Assembly (NCBI GenBank): GCA_029532415.1
Contig: JAQOTA010000048.1
Span: forward strand, 112,001 to 176,000
Length of the DNA stretch: 64,000 bases
Direction: 5' to 3'
Source of the DNA: Marasmius tenuissimus
Lineage: Eukaryota > Basidiomycota > Agaricomycetes > Agaricales > Marasmiaceae
The translations under genes were made by a program, and so were the position numbers. Position 1 is the stretch's first letter; every line of letters starts with the position of its first letter. Positions 1 through 11,811 of this stretch are shown piece by piece. The notes under the pieces were generated by a model. It was not told where the DNA came from. It saw only the letters and a list, made by a program, of their open reading frames with translations, and did no database searches.

Positions 1-9
1 CGAGGCGAA

Positions 10-2567
10 ATGACTGCGAAGTTGAAGTCTTGGCAAGAATGGGGTGCGAAATGGAATCAGAAAGGTCCAGAGGAAGCCTCTTGGGTAGCCAGCCGGCCTC
101 TGGCTCCAGGAGAGTGGGTTAGAGTTCGTGGTGGAACCTATCACGGGGACGAGGGCATGATTCATGACGAGAATCGCTTTGTCGACGGATCACCCAAGGA
201 CTGCCAATACACAGTACTTCTCGTACCTCGCCTTGCTCCCGCTCACGCAGTTGGAATTCGGTCAAACAAGCGAAAGCGTCCCTTCAGTGAGCGATGGACC
301 CCTCGCCCATTTGACCCCACTGAGTACAAGGTGCGGCGCGGAGGAACATCCCTACCCAAATCCGACCAAGATGTGTTGTTCAAATACAACAACATGACAT
401 TCTCTCATGGCCTTCTCGTCAAGGTTTATACGGGCAATAGTTTGGTTCCGGTCGAACGCATCTCACAACCCCTAACCCACATCTTCCGAAAGCACCCCTT
501 CTGCCGAAACTTTCCCTTCCCGCTTCCAGCGCTTTGGCAGTTCGAATTTGGAGAGGAGGTTTTCTTCTCGACAGATCAGGGAGAAGACTCTACCTTGTAT
601 GGAATCAGCCCAGGTTCAAAGGGCATTCTTTGCGATCAGGTGGACGACCAGTTTTTGGTTGATTTTGGCAAGGGTGCAGATGGAGAAGATGACATTCAGC
701 CGGTTCCGGAGAGATTCCTTCGAAAAGTTGTTGCGCCAGGTGACTATGTCCGTGTACTCTCAGGACCTTTTCAAGGGCGAGAGGGCTCGGTAGTCGAGAA
801 ACACGGGGCAACGTTGGCAATACTGGAGAAGAATGATGCGTCAAGCAAGGCGAGTACCATACCGACCGTTGATCCTTCGAGGCTAATAATCCTCTTGTAG
901 TGCTTCCTAGTCCAAAGAAATTGTGTTCGCCGAGAGAAACCGTCATTCTACAAACCACCTTCAGTGCCATGGTTGGGTGAAGAGGTCAGAATCGAGTTCG
1001 GTCGGCATGCCGGTCAGTTTGGGATCATCAAAGACGCACAGCTGGGTCCCTACGGCGACTGCTTCATGCTATCCCTCTATATACCAGCATTGGATTGCTC
1101 AGCAAAGGCAGAAGATAACAATGTCTTTTTGAAAGGGTGGGTTCATTGATTTTTTACAATCGCTATACAAGGCTAATCTGTTGCTATTCCTCAAGAACTC
1201 AGTGCCGTTTGTGGGAGCGTTTTCCTTCTGACAAAAAGGAGTGGCAGATAGACTCTCGTACGCGACGGCTACGATCTGGACAGGTTCCCTGGACACGAGT
1301 TCGGGTGGCTGTCACACACGGTCAGAATAAGGGATACGTTGGAACTGTGCGGGACGTCAACCGTACTACAAAAATCGGCGCCAAATCAGGTCTAGAGCTT
1401 GACATTGAGCTCGACGTGGTTCGTGTGGGGTCTAGCATGCCAACAGTGAAGATATATTACGACTCGGTACGGGAGTTGCGGTCTGGGAAGACTCTGAACG
1501 ACTTCCGGCCGGTCTCACAGGACCAAATGTTTTTCGCCCCGAATCCGGACTTCAAAGGAGACAGAAAGCGTTTGCGACAACACGTACTTCCAACTATCAC
1601 CTTAGATACCTCCGAAAACCCTCTTACCTGGGCCCCTGCCGGCTCTGCTGAATTCGAGGAGTACCTACGTCGGGAACACTCACGGCTCGAGCAAAAAACT
1701 TCGTCGGCGCCCGAGGATCCCCTTGCAACCCCTCCACCAGAGGACAATCTGGCGCTCGAATCGCCTCGGGCTGGAACGCCCCAGCCAGACCTCCACTGGG
1801 GCCCAATGGATGTCTGGAACCCTGGCTATGAGCAGTACTGGGAGATAGTCAGTGGTCCGGTACCAGCATCTCCTCGTAGTATGAGCCCAGCTCCCTCTCC
1901 TCAGCGCTGTTCAACTTCTGCAGTTGCTAGCCGTTCCACTGCTTCCTCTTCCTCCAACGTTGCGTCTTCCTCTGTTGCTACCCCCAGCCATTGGATTGCT
2001 CACGAGAAACTTTCCCGCCTCGAGATATTGGTCGACATCACCGAGGGCGCACGTCGCACCTTGAACAAGAAACGAGAGGGTACACACGTTACGCCGGTAC
2101 TACCTTTCGGACAGGGCACCCCGATGGTAAGGGAACAACGAAAAGCCAGCTCTTTCGACGCTCCCGTGACTTGTGTCGCTCGTTTCCATCGTCGGCCCAA
2201 TGAGAACTGCCTTATGGTTGTTATCCCACAAAAAGACCCGCACATGCACGAGCATTTCGGCAAGCTCGTTCGTTTTGTTTCCTCTTTCTACGATGGGCCC
2301 AAAGTAGCGGTATACCGCCGGTGGATATGTGCTGTGGTCGGCGGGACTGACGCGAGCTCCAAGCTGACGGGCGAGATCGTGGTGTTTGGGACTCAGGACT
2401 TGGAAGCAGTCAAACAGTCTAAAGAAGTTTCTGAATGGGCAAAGACATCTCTGATGGCCCCAGTGCGAGAATACATGAAGTCGCGGGACACCGAATGCAA
2501 TACCAAGGGAGAAGGTAGCTACGAGGATCTCACTGCCATGATCTTGGGACAGATGCTGATACTGTGA
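10..2567 (+). CDS. Spt5-like KOW-domain protein, 5' end outside or at window edge
   Basis: Seen: three exons (10-853, 911-1136, 1196-2567) join in phase to about 813 residues. Both introns (57 and 59 nt) have GT-AG ends and CTAAT-type branch points. KOW-like motifs recur: near residue 33 (EWVRVRGGTYHGDEG), near residue 247 (DYVRVLSGPFQGREGSV), just after the first intron (EEVRIEFGRHAGQFGII) and after the second (TRVRVAVTHGQNKGYVGTV). The C-terminal half is Ser/Pro-rich, then ends in a folded-looking segment. Known: KOW repeats are the RNA-polymerase-binding modules of Spt5/NusG elongation factors. Inference: a divergent Spt5-like protein. No NGN domain is visible, and the frame is open to the window edge, so the ATG at 10 may be internal. 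It may be one of several non-essential Spt5-like paralogues and not the canonical SPT5. Confidence 0.7.
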
Positions 2568-2804
2568 AGGGGGGTTTGGTTAGATTCGTACTCTGTATAT
2601 AGTAGACGTAGTCCCGTTTTACTTGTATGTTTTGTTCTGTAAAATCGTTTGCTCGCATGTTTCCACCCCTTGGACAACGTCTGGCCTCTCCGTGGCCCAA
2701 GGGACCAGTAGTTGGGGGCCTAGTGCCCTCATCGAAGCCAACAGACGTTCAACGCACCAGACCAAATTGGTCCTACTGACATGCCTGTTCAAACACAGCA
2801 GTCT

Positions 2805-3460
2805 GTTTAAACACGGCAACGGGGCTCGGAGATGGTGGTTTAACCCGATAGAGATGCAAGTCCCCGTTCAGCTGTACGAGCCCCAAATGATGGCTACCTC
2901 TGAGTTGAGCGGCGCTGAAGGGTCAGAGGGAACCCCTCTCGTCCCAGGCTCTCGCATGGGCCGTGGATTAAACACGCCCGATTAAACAACTCCATGTACC
3001 GGAAGGAGGTCCGTTTAAACACCATTGTTTAAACACGGCGACGGGGCTCGAAGATGGTGGTTTAACCCGATAGACGTGCGAGTGCCCGTGGATTAAACAC
3101 GACGGATGAACGCCAGCACTGACGGCGTTGGTTTAACCACCTGCGTGTACCGGATGGAGGTTTGTTTAAACATTATCGTTTAAACACGGCGACGGGCCGC
3201 GGAGATGGTGGTTTAACTCGATGAATGTGCGAGTTCCCGTGGATTAAACACGTCCGATTAAACACTATCGTTAAACACGGCGATGGGGCTTGGAGATGGT
3301 GGTTTAAACAACTTATCGTTTGTCCGACTGTGTAATTAAACGGTTGATTTAATCGTAGCTATTAAACTAGATAGTACTGTATACTACGCCGTGGGTCCAA
3401 TAGATGAACGTTTAAACGTGTTTAATTGGTTCCAGGTATAGCCTGGGGTTGTTTAATTAT
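2805..3460. repeat. Degenerate repeat array with seven GTTTAAAC palindromes
   Basis: The exact octamer GTTTAAAC occurs at 2805, 3013, 3027, 3164, 3178, 3302 and 3410. Two of these form pairs exactly 14 bp apart (3013/3027 and 3164/3178). Each main unit continues with ACGGCGACGGGGCTCGGAG, then GGTGGTTTAAC, then CCCGTGGATTAAACACG. Unit starts are at 2805, 3027, 3178 and 3270, so spacing shortens from 222 to 151 to 92 bp. TTTAA-rich degenerate copies trail to about 3460. No reading frame is convincing across it. It could be a decayed satellite, the end of a transposon, or a protein-binding array. Its right end coincides with the broken end of a monooxygenase copy. Confidence 0.75.
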
Positions 3461-3483
3461 ACCTCGTCCTACTTTTCCTGAGT

Positions 3484-4294
3484 ATATTCACGGACGCCAC
3501 CCACGCCCGGGAGGTGTATGATTTCTGGAGAAAGAAGCAGGGGATGAGGGTGGTAGACCCTATCCTTAGGGAGAAACTCGTGCCTACCGAGCCCCCTCAT
3601 CATTTCGGGAATAGACGGCCCAGCCTCGAGCTGCGGTACTACGAGGCGTTCAATCACCCGAACGTACGGTTGGTCGACACCAAGGAAGCCCCTATCTCCG
3701 AGTTTACGGAAACGGGGATTAAGACGGAAGATGGGAATGAGTACATGTTCGATATCGTTGTTCTGGCCACCGGCTTCGATGCGATCACTGGGGCGATAAC
3801 TCGGATTGACATTCGAGGTAGGGAGGGGATAGCGATTAAGGATAAATGGGAGGATGGACTCCGGACGCAATTCGGGCTTGCCACGGTAGGCTTTCCGAAT
3901 ATGTTTTTTGTGTACGGGCCACAGGCTCCAACGGCGTTCTCAAATGGCCCTTCGTGCATTGTGAGTCGCGCGTCTTGTGCCTATCCCATACGATTGATAA
4001 CCCCTCTTCTAGGACATACAGTCTCGCTTCATCACCGCCCTCATAGCTGACATGACCGTCAAAGCCCTCTCGATCGTCGAACCCACAATAGCTGGGGAGA
4101 TTGAGTGGACGGCTGCGACCCACGAAAGTGTTAATCGGACACTTGTGCCGGATGCGGCCAGGTCATGGTACATGGGGTCGAACATTCCTGGAAAGAAGGT
4201 TGAAACGTTGAGCTATCTTGGTGGAGTGCCGACGTACATAGATAAATTGCGCCAGTGCGAGGAGAGTGGCTGGGAAGGATGGGCCCTTGAGTGA
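3484..4294 (+). pseudogene. 5'-truncated Baeyer-Villiger monooxygenase copy
   Basis: Two exons (3484-3960 and 4013-4294, intron 52 nt) encode only the C-terminal half of a flavin monooxygenase. The homology starts at IFTDATHAREVYDFW and ends at the normal C-terminus. It is clearly related, though well diverged, to the intact gene on the minus strand at 21300-23071: both share FDI-V-ATG(Y/F)DA, NMFF-YGPQAPTAF-NGPSC and the tail W-YMG-NIPGKK. The intron sits at the same place in both. Both Rossmann nucleotide-binding motifs and the family fingerprint are absent. An in-frame stop (3454-3456) lies just upstream inside the repeat array. No stop interrupts the remaining 250 or so codons, so the truncation may be fairly young. 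It cannot encode a working enzyme. Confidence 0.8.
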
Positions 4295-6421
4295 TCCTTA
4301 TTAGGACAATCTGTATAGATTCCGACTTTCTATTGATATTTGACGGGAATGTTTGAACACTTCCTCCGAGGCGAAGTCACAGAGATTCGAGAACGGCATG
4401 TCCGTCGGGAATGACCCAGGCAGTCGAGCTTTGTGAGCCAGGGACGCTTGGTAATTGCACTTAGACAACTTCAATGAGAGTTCTTATATGATAGACACGC
4501 TAAGACAGTGACCCATTCCCTCCTCCTAGATCAAAAGCCTGATCAAACACCTCTGTCGAAGGCCCTTCAATCGTATATACGAAGCCGAATATGCTGGTCG
4601 AGCCCTCTGAAGAACTCTATACCTAGTACGTTTATCCTTGGTGACGTTTACTATTGTGTCCTCTCTGCAGCACTTGAACCTTGAGCGACGTTTCGGAAGA
4701 GAACGAGTTTTCGCCGAATAGAATATTCGAATTTGCGACTAATGGAGAGATTGAGTGGCAGCTTGAGGAGTCACGCAATAGGCGATTCATACTACGCCGA
4801 GCCTATAACGGACAGAAGTTCCCGTATGAAGAAACCCAGGATGATTGTGATTGGGTGGTTCGAGTGATCAAAGAATCAATGAAGTGTTGCGAACGGGCGC
4901 TCCCTGGGCACCTCGCAACTCTCCTTCAAACCTCCACTACTAGCGCCGCCTGCTGCCAGGTATCCTGATAGCTTGGGTTCTGCACAACGACCTTAAGGTA
5001 CTATAGCCACACTGGAACGACTTAGCGATGTTTATGATGTCTCCAACTTGGGAATCGACACTCAATAATATAGCCAAGCTCTAGAAAAAAAACCAACAGC
5101 CGTGCACTATATGATTTACTGGACGACTCCTTTGGAATGTCTTCTCCATTTTTGAACCACATCCGATGTATCCCGTTTGGATTTTTCATCGATCGCACAA
5201 GACCTTCGACTTGAAGTTTCTCCGAACTTGAATCAAGACCTACCGATCGCAAGAATCGTTTTTCCCCCCCATCTATGTCGCCCTCTAGACTCTGGGTTAC
5301 AGTCATGTGCAATTATATTCGCAGATGCTAGAGGAAGTCCCGCCTCAAGATTGCACATATCGGTCCTCGGGAATCGTACCAAGGTACACTACATCGGAGT
5401 AATTCGGGAATCCGAAGTCAGCAAACCTGAGCATTCTGATCAATCCCCCGCCCAAGATTTCTCTGTTGAACTGTCCTTCGTTCTCTCTCTCTGTCTTCAG
5501 CCCTGGTTTGGACTTCCGTGGTCAGTCTCAGCAATCAAAATGCCTTCAGTCGACTGGTGTGAAACGAATATCCACCAAAGCGCTTTCCTATATGCCTCTC
5601 CGTCCCTCGAGCTATATTCAGCCTTTACCGGTCACCCCTTATCACCGTTTGTGTACCTACCACTCCCAGCCGGTAAAACCACATCTACACGGTTCGATCG
5701 AGCCATTCTTTTTTTTGCTTACGGCTTGTTGCATGAAGTACTTAAGTAAGACTGGGTAGGCCCGGATAGAAGATTCCTCATCTCTCGCCAAGTGGTTGTG
5801 GCCTTCAATCCCGGACGAGGTCCGGGAGGGACGAGTCAAATATCTGTTCTTTCGTTTATGTCGAGGGTTTCTGCGCCAGAGTCAGGGCTATTCTTGTATG
5901 CTGTAAACCCATAGAGGATAGTCCATGGTGCGACTTTGCCTCCAGTTTGCCGCAAAGCAACTACTTAGAAGCAGTAAGTATAGTGCGCCGCTCAAAATCC
6001 TTCCAGCTTTGAAAGACCCATCAATGGGGTGCCCGTCGCTTCGCCTTCCGGCCGGTGCCACGTGTGGCTTCACCATCAACCTAGCTCTTTCTCGTACATT
6101 CACGAAGGTTCAACGCCTCATCTCTGGAGGTAAGTTATCAAGGCCTTTTTTTCATACTAAAATGGAGACTAGTCTTACAATCAATTCTCCAGCCCTTCGC
6201 TTTGATCTCTTTGCTTCATCACGGTTGAACAACGCGCACGAACATCTTACATCCTGGGGAACTATTACTCTATACAATGCCGGCTTCTGTGCAGAAAGAG
6301 GAGAGCGTGGTCGGTCTACATCTGCTTTTCACAATATTCACGATTTACTTCCGCTCCGCCTCGTAGGAAAAGGGGAAGCCACCAGGACTCCGAAAAGTGA
6401 GCCCAACACACTTGATGCCGT
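4295..6421. other. Intergenic, no supported gene
   Basis: Several open frames (for example 4681-4968 and 5177-5749) lack a good ATG, splice partners or any recognisable motif. I see no RNA gene or clear repeat here. The short 4681 frame is charged and could be a relic, but nothing supports it. Confidence 0.4.
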
Positions 6422-7718
6422 ATGTTCCCCGCGATTTTCAAAAGTCAAAGGTAACGTGTTTGCCGTTCAAGTTTCAGCCAGAGCACCGTTTCACTCGAAG
6501 TTGTTAGTCGTTTCGCAGCCTGATTTCCCGACTTTTCGGTGGTGCCTTTGCATGTCATTCGCAATTCGAAGGACCGGTACCAAAGCTCAGCAAACTCGAG
6601 CCAATTCAGTGTCTACGGTCAAATGAATGCAACTTCGTCGGCTGGCAGAGAACATTCCGCGAACGCATCTGTCAACTGGTGAGTTTCTACTTGGCCCAGA
6701 TCTTTCGAGGAGAACTAAACATGTCGACTCATAAGATCCCTGAATGGACGTCGTACGTCAACTCCGAATCCGAGATTCCATAAGCTAAACCACTCTCCAA
6801 CTGTAGTTCATTTTCCTACTGTCCGGGTCGCCTCATATGGGTTGCTCCTCAATGCGCTGTGCTGTTTTGCCCCAAGACGCAGCAGAACAATAAGAGAAAC
6901 TTCGCTCTAGCATCTCCCTACGACCAAGCGTACGACTCGCGTAAAACGGAACTGTTTTATGATAACGGTCCTGAAAATAATGGAAACGTTATATACGCCG
7001 GCACCTTCGAATATCTACAATTGAACCATCTGCATCCAGAGGGCTTTCACTATGTCGGTAGTATACCTGTAAGTTCTCGGTATACCTTCAATTCAATAAC
7101 TGACCAAGTGTTGCGTTCTAGGGTATAGACAGGCTATGTGAAGCGCTCGTCGATACACAAACCGAAGGTGAAAGGCTTCGTACCGAGGACATGAAGGACT
7201 ATCTCAAGTCCGGAGTCATCAAGCTCGAGTTCGTTGGGCTTAGGATGGTTGGCTTTGATGCCAACTTGCACGCGCAACTAACCGGAGGCAGCGTTAGCGT
7301 CAGCTCGTCGAAAGCCTCGAGTGCGCAACAAGTCTCGAAAGGATCGTCTTCTGGGGCGATGAAGGCCAAGTCTTGTCCCAACGTTACAGTGCCATCGGGT
7401 GCAGAGAAAGACAGAGATCTGGGAGACGATGAGTCCGAGTCCGATACAGATTCAACCTCAGACTCTGACAGCACTAGTGACAATCACTCGTCGGTCAAAG
7501 ATGCTGCTACCAAGTCTACCATCTGTAGAAAGGACACCCTGTCTTCCAAAAAGACCACTTCCCAACCAGAGGCCAATTCCGCTGAGGATGCCGAATCCGA
7601 CTCCTCTGGTGACTCGAGCTCTGATTCGGATGCTCCACCAGTCAAATCTGGTACGCTGAAACGCTCTGCTGCATCCCAGCCGTCGGCCGTCGTCAACAAG
7701 CGCCAACGGAGTCATTGA
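6422..7718 (+). CDS. Fungal DUF6697-like protein, copy A
   Basis: Five exons join in phase: 6422-6450, 6519-6678, 6736-6752 (a 17-nt microexon), 6807-7068 and 7122-7718, giving 354 residues. The core (CPGRLIWV, then ELFYDNG, VIYAGTFEYLQLNHLHPEGF, then KLEFVGLRMVGFDANLHAQL) aligns well with copy B at 11812-12659, including intron positions. It resembles the DUF6697-type domain of Agaricomycete proteins; this family name is from memory and tentative. The C-terminal 130 or so residues are a low-complexity tail rich in Ser, Asp and Glu with Lys patches, ending NKRQRSH, which suggests a nuclear protein. The start ATG is chosen because its exon closes the phase with the next; a more upstream start is possible. 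Function unknown. Confidence 0.6.
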
Positions 7719-8301
7719 CGAGGATCATATTTCTTGGCGGTGTACGTGTGCTGACATCGCACTAATCTACTTTACTTTGCTTATACTTAGACATACGATC
7801 GGTGAGTTTGGTTACAGTTACTTATCTACCGACGTGTCACAGGTATATAGATAGATCATGGATGATTTTGGCGCAGACAAGCAGTCATAGATGAGATTAA
7901 ATGCGCGAACTACAATAGGGCACTGGAGAGGGGAAGGAAATCAAAGACTCCGTGAGCTTAGGTCAAGGGACGAGTCCGCCGAGCGGGAGAGAGTGCGAGA
8001 ATGACGAAGTATTTGTAATGCACACCAGGCTGGTAACTTGAGAGGACCTGTCGGTTGCCTTCAGGGTGGAACGATCTCTTTCTCGTTCGCGAGAGCATGC
8101 TAATGTGTGATCAGCTCGCGACTGTGATTTCGCACTCAGCCTAGCCCCTGTATCCGCACCTGGCGTTCCCGGTCGCCGGTATCTATAGTCCGCGACAACA
8201 CGTTTTGAGATCGAGGCGACATGTACACAGTACGAAAACGACGAGCGAAACAGTATACAACGGTAGTACGACTTGCCTCTGCAAAATGAAAGTATATCCA
8301 G
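7719..8301. other. Intergenic between convergent genes
   Basis: This is the 3' flank shared by the DUF6697-like copy A and the F-box gene on the other strand. It holds presumably 3' untranslated sequence. No gene or repeat is visible. Confidence 0.4.
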
Positions 8302-9807
8302 CTAATTATCCTCTACGTATCGAATAAAAACCTCTAAACCAACATCTGAGAGATTCTTCAATTGACTCGTTAGGCTCTCCGGAATGCTACCACGTCCGTC
8401 TGAAGACTTGATGTCTACCGAAAGGAGGCTCTCCGCTAGGCCCGCTTGTGCACGATCATTGGCATCGGGAATCCACCGGGAGGCGACAATCTTCATGAGC
8501 GTATCGGTGTTTGTTCTATTAAGGTTCTTCCCCGATATTTCGAGCCGAAAGTCTACGATGGAAGGTAGGAGAGGCCCTTGTGTACTCGCTGAAGACGAGG
8601 ATAGTTCGCCTCCTTGAGCAATATCACCAACAACCTCCTCAACAAGCTCTCCATGTCCACGAACGCATAGCTTCTGTAGGAGAAGAGATGTCGTCTGAGT
8701 GATATTACTCCACCGCGCATCCGCCAAGCCCTCCGTGGGTAACATCCGGCGTGGAATTTCTCTCTCGATGATGGTCAGGCTCCTTACCGCAGGCATACAA
8801 CTGAAGAATTGAGCTGCCTGCTGATCGGAACCCAGGGTGAAGTTTAAGAGGGAGAGGGAAGTTATGTTGCATGACGATCTTCTGATGAAGGATAGGAAAA
8901 GGTGAGGGTCCCATGGTAAGTGTAGAACGGGGCCGAGAGAGTTTTGGATGAGACCAAAACTATTGAGGTCTACCGATGACAACCGAGGAGCTGTGATCGC
9001 GTCCAAGAAGAGGCTAAAAGGATACGAGTCGAGGTCAAGTTGTAGATGCTCCAACTCGCCGGCGATGGATGAGCCGTGATAGGGAGCTTCATCCGCAAGT
9101 TGACCCTCCCAAATCTTCAAATCGAGTCTCTGTATAGAGGTACAGAGTGACGCCAGTTGTCGAGCAGAAACAGGAGTATCCCCAGCACTGAGGTGGATGT
9201 GTACTCTTTTGAGTTGGGTCGCAAACAAGGCCTGGACCTCGGCTGTCGGAAAACGAGTGAAATCAACGTGAAGAGTTTGAAGAGCAGGAGTATGGCCGAG
9301 GTCTTGTATGACTGTACTACCGTCCACCCCGTCTAGCACATAAAGACCACGAAGCGAGGTGAGCGTGTTTTTGACTGACTGGAACGCTGGGTGGGGAGTT
9401 ATGGCCGACCAGGGACTGATGGTAAAGGTCTCCCATCGACGAGAATTGTGAATAAGGGTTTCGATGACATTCTGTAAACCGGATGACTGGGGTAGGCGAA
9501 AGAAGAACAGTATAATGTTGAGCGGACGATTCCGCGAGCGATCCATGAACAGGCAGACTGTCTGATGCAGTTTCCTTCCTCGCTCTTCGTCATCCCAGCT
9601 ATTATCCACACACATGAGTCCCAGTTCAGACCATAGCCTTGGTGCAGAGAGGCATATGTTCCTCCAACGACTGCATACTGCAGACCAGTCCAGTACTGCT
9701 CTTGTGAGAGCAGCTCCGCTTGAAGTGAGATTCGAAGCTGGGCAATGGCTACCAAGGATATCGACGAGGATTTCTGGAGGAAGGCGGTGAACTGAAGGTA
9801 AACCCAT
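8302..9807 (-). CDS. F-box protein
   Basis: A single exon of 501 residues. An F-box lies at the N-terminus (VHRLPPEILVDILGSH, followed by the WSAVCSRWRNICLSAPRLW segment at about residues 40-65). The remainder has degenerate leucine-rich spacing (for example LQTLHVDFTRFP, LEHLQLDLDSYPFSLF), as in F-box/LRR-like fungal proteins. Known: the F-box binds Skp1 in SCF ubiquitin ligases, and the C-terminal region would choose the substrate. The substrate is unknown. It is not closely similar to the F-box genes at the right end of the window. A CACGTG site lies about 230 bp upstream. Confidence 0.85.
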   Translation of the reverse strand: MGLPSVHRLPPEILVDILGSHCPASNLTSSGAALTRAVLDWSAVCSRWRNICLSAPRLWSELGLMCVDNSWDDEERGRKLHQTVCLFMDRSRNRPLNIILFFFRLPQSSGLQNVIETLIHNSRRWETFTISPWSAITPHPAFQSVKNTLTSLRGLYVLDGVDGSTVIQDLGHTPALQTLHVDFTRFPTAEVQALFATQLKRVHIHLSAGDTPVSARQLASLCTSIQRLDLKIWEGQLADEAPYHGSSIAGELEHLQLDLDSYPFSLFLDAITAPRLSSVDLNSFGLIQNSLGPVLHLPWDPHLFLSFIRRSSCNITSLSLLNFTLGSDQQAAQFFSCMPAVRSLTIIEREIPRRMLPTEGLADARWSNITQTTSLLLQKLCVRGHGELVEEVVGDIAQGGELSSSSASTQGPLLPSIVDFRLEISGKNLNRTNTDTLMKIVASRWIPDANDRAQAGLAESLLSVDIKSSDGRGSIPESLTSQLKNLSDVGLEVFIRYVEDN

Positions 9808-10970
9808 TGGTGTGATTTACTTCCCTACAGCGCTGAGGTCGGTCGATATGCAAACAAAGAAAAAATGATAGTTTGGACATACGGGTGCCTCACAGGCCCA
9901 ATTCGTAAGATGTTCGATGTCTGGCTTGGATTCGAGTTGAGATGTGATGAAAATGAGCGGAGTCGGTCAGAGATAGCACTGGCAGAACAACGTTATTCGA
10001 ATTCAAGTTGTCGCTTCCAACTGAGAGAAAGAGACCACGTGATCTGATCGCCCCTGGCCGATACCCACCCTCGGGAATTTGGTGCTTAGTGCTTCAATCC
10101 TCTTCAATCCCGTTCGTTATGGCTATAGGGAACCAGATAATGTGTATCGAGATAGCTGAACCCTCTTCTCAAGATCTCCAAACTTCGACCATTGGTAGTA
10201 GCTTCCGAGGCCGGACAAGCAAAACTAAGCAACTCGGACATCTCCAATTCAATTCATCCGTGATGGTACAATTCAATTTGAGTTCATTGGCTTACAGCTG
10301 GTTGGCTGGAACTCAAGGCTCAACCGCCGGCTTACAAAGGCGGAAAAGCCTGTTGAACGGACACGCCCACGGTCCAACTCGAACAGACAACTGCCACGTC
10401 CGAGCTCTCAATTTCGTTCAAGACCAGGACGCGACACAAGCGTCCACATTGTGAGAGCTCCGAGGACGGCGAGGGAGGGCTCTCCGTGTCACAGCCCGCG
10501 TCGACAAAGCAAACTCGTAAAAAGGTTTAGGCCATTGTTGCCTGTACCATAAGAGGCTAAATTCCAGTGGTAGTTTCTTGGATCATTGTAGAGTTTTTGG
10601 CAATCTAATACACAGAGTAGCGCCTCGCGATAGCAGCCACGACAATGTAGCCATAAATATCAAACATTGAGTTCCTCTCGAGTTCTTTCACTTCTTGTAA
10701 TAGACTACTAATTCTCACGCCACAAACGCGTTTGAAACGCGTCATGAAAGGAAGTGAAAGAAATGTCACTGTTGTTCCAAAACCATCATGTTCCCGATAG
10801 TGAAGTCAAGGAACCCATCCCTCGACAAAGCAATTCTAGGGCAGCTCAAGACAATATCATGCTCCATCGTCACCTCGCTAAATTGTTGTCCTCTTGCCGT
10901 AATCGTTTGACGTTCAATATTCATTATTCGATTGTCGCCTCGCGAACTTGCGCCTTTCTCGTTGACCACC
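9808..10970. other. Intergenic, promoter side of the F-box gene
   Basis: No supported gene. It contains one CACGTG E-box (10035-10040) on the upstream side of the F-box gene. Short frames such as 10008-10454 have no motif or splice support. Confidence 0.4.
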
Positions 10971-11476
10971 ATGACCTCTGTGGGACCTTGGAGGCATCCG
11001 CCGACGCCTATTTCGATTCCGATGCCCATATTCGCACCTCCTTACTATCCTACAGCCTACGAAACGCGTGCTCCGCTCGTCGAAATCCCCCCAAAGGCCA
11101 AACCTCCTTCCCAACCTTGGAAAGAACGCGCCACGCCTATCTCTATTCCAAAACCCGGATCCAAGCCAAACGATTGCTCTGCCAGAGTTCGCCGGCAACT
11201 CTCTGTAGTCAAAGCAAAGCGAAAACGAAAATTTATGTTGTATATCGCCAAAGAATTGGGCTTTCACTCCACCTTTGACTACCGCAAGAGAGGAAAGGTA
11301 CCGGCACGTTTCGTTTTCTTACTGAGCTGAAGATAGCACTAACGATCGGCCGAATCATACAGCGTCAAGGGGGATGTCGATCCAAAGGTGCGAAAAGCAA
11401 GACCTTGGGGGTACGGCAGACTTCAAGAAAAGTGAAGGTCGGCGCGGAAGTGATTCTGATTAAAGACCCTTACTGA
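10971..11476 (+). CDS. Putative small basic, proline-rich protein
   Basis: Two exons (10971-11297 and 11363-11476) join in phase across a 65-nt intron with GTACCG and ATACAG ends, giving about 146 residues. The N-terminal part is rich in Pro (PPTPISIPMPIFAPPYYP), the middle and end in Lys/Arg (VRRQLSVVKAKRKRKF, VRQTSRKVK). I do not recognise a domain. It could instead be the 5' part of the DUF6697-like gene that starts 340 bp downstream, or a non-coding open frame. Gene existence rests only on phase closure and composition. Confidence 0.35.
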
Positions 11477-11811
11477 AGAGGTGCCAGTTTGACCCCAACC
11501 CACGTCTATACCACCTGGATTCATGCGAAGAACCACTGACTGCGCTGCGCCAACAGTGCGAGCACAGCACGCGAGACACGACAAACCTGAGGAACGCCGA
11601 GAGGGCTCAGGAATCGTCCAGAAGACCTATGAATGCAAGCAGGGACGGGAGAGAGGCCGGAGAGCTCGCAGTTAGTTCAACGATATGCATTGTCGGCTTG
11701 TTTCACTCACGTCCACCAGACCAAGGCACCTATAACAATAAACCTTAGGGAGGTGAGTGGCCCCGGCCTACTTTATCGTGACGAAGACGACTCGGACTCA
11801 CGAATGCGCAG

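Noticed and set aside
4681..4968. Charged 95-codon frame containing NGEIEW, reminiscent of the monooxygenase AGEIEW segment
   Set aside because: The shared six residues are not extended by further similarity and there is no ATG or in-phase upstream exon.
5690..5706. GGTTCGATCGAGCC, similar to a tRNA B box
   Set aside because: No matching A box or cloverleaf arms could be found around it.
5925..6626. 233-codon plus-strand frame
   Set aside because: No motif, odd composition, and its 3' part overlaps exons of the DUF6697-like gene in a different, homology-supported frame.
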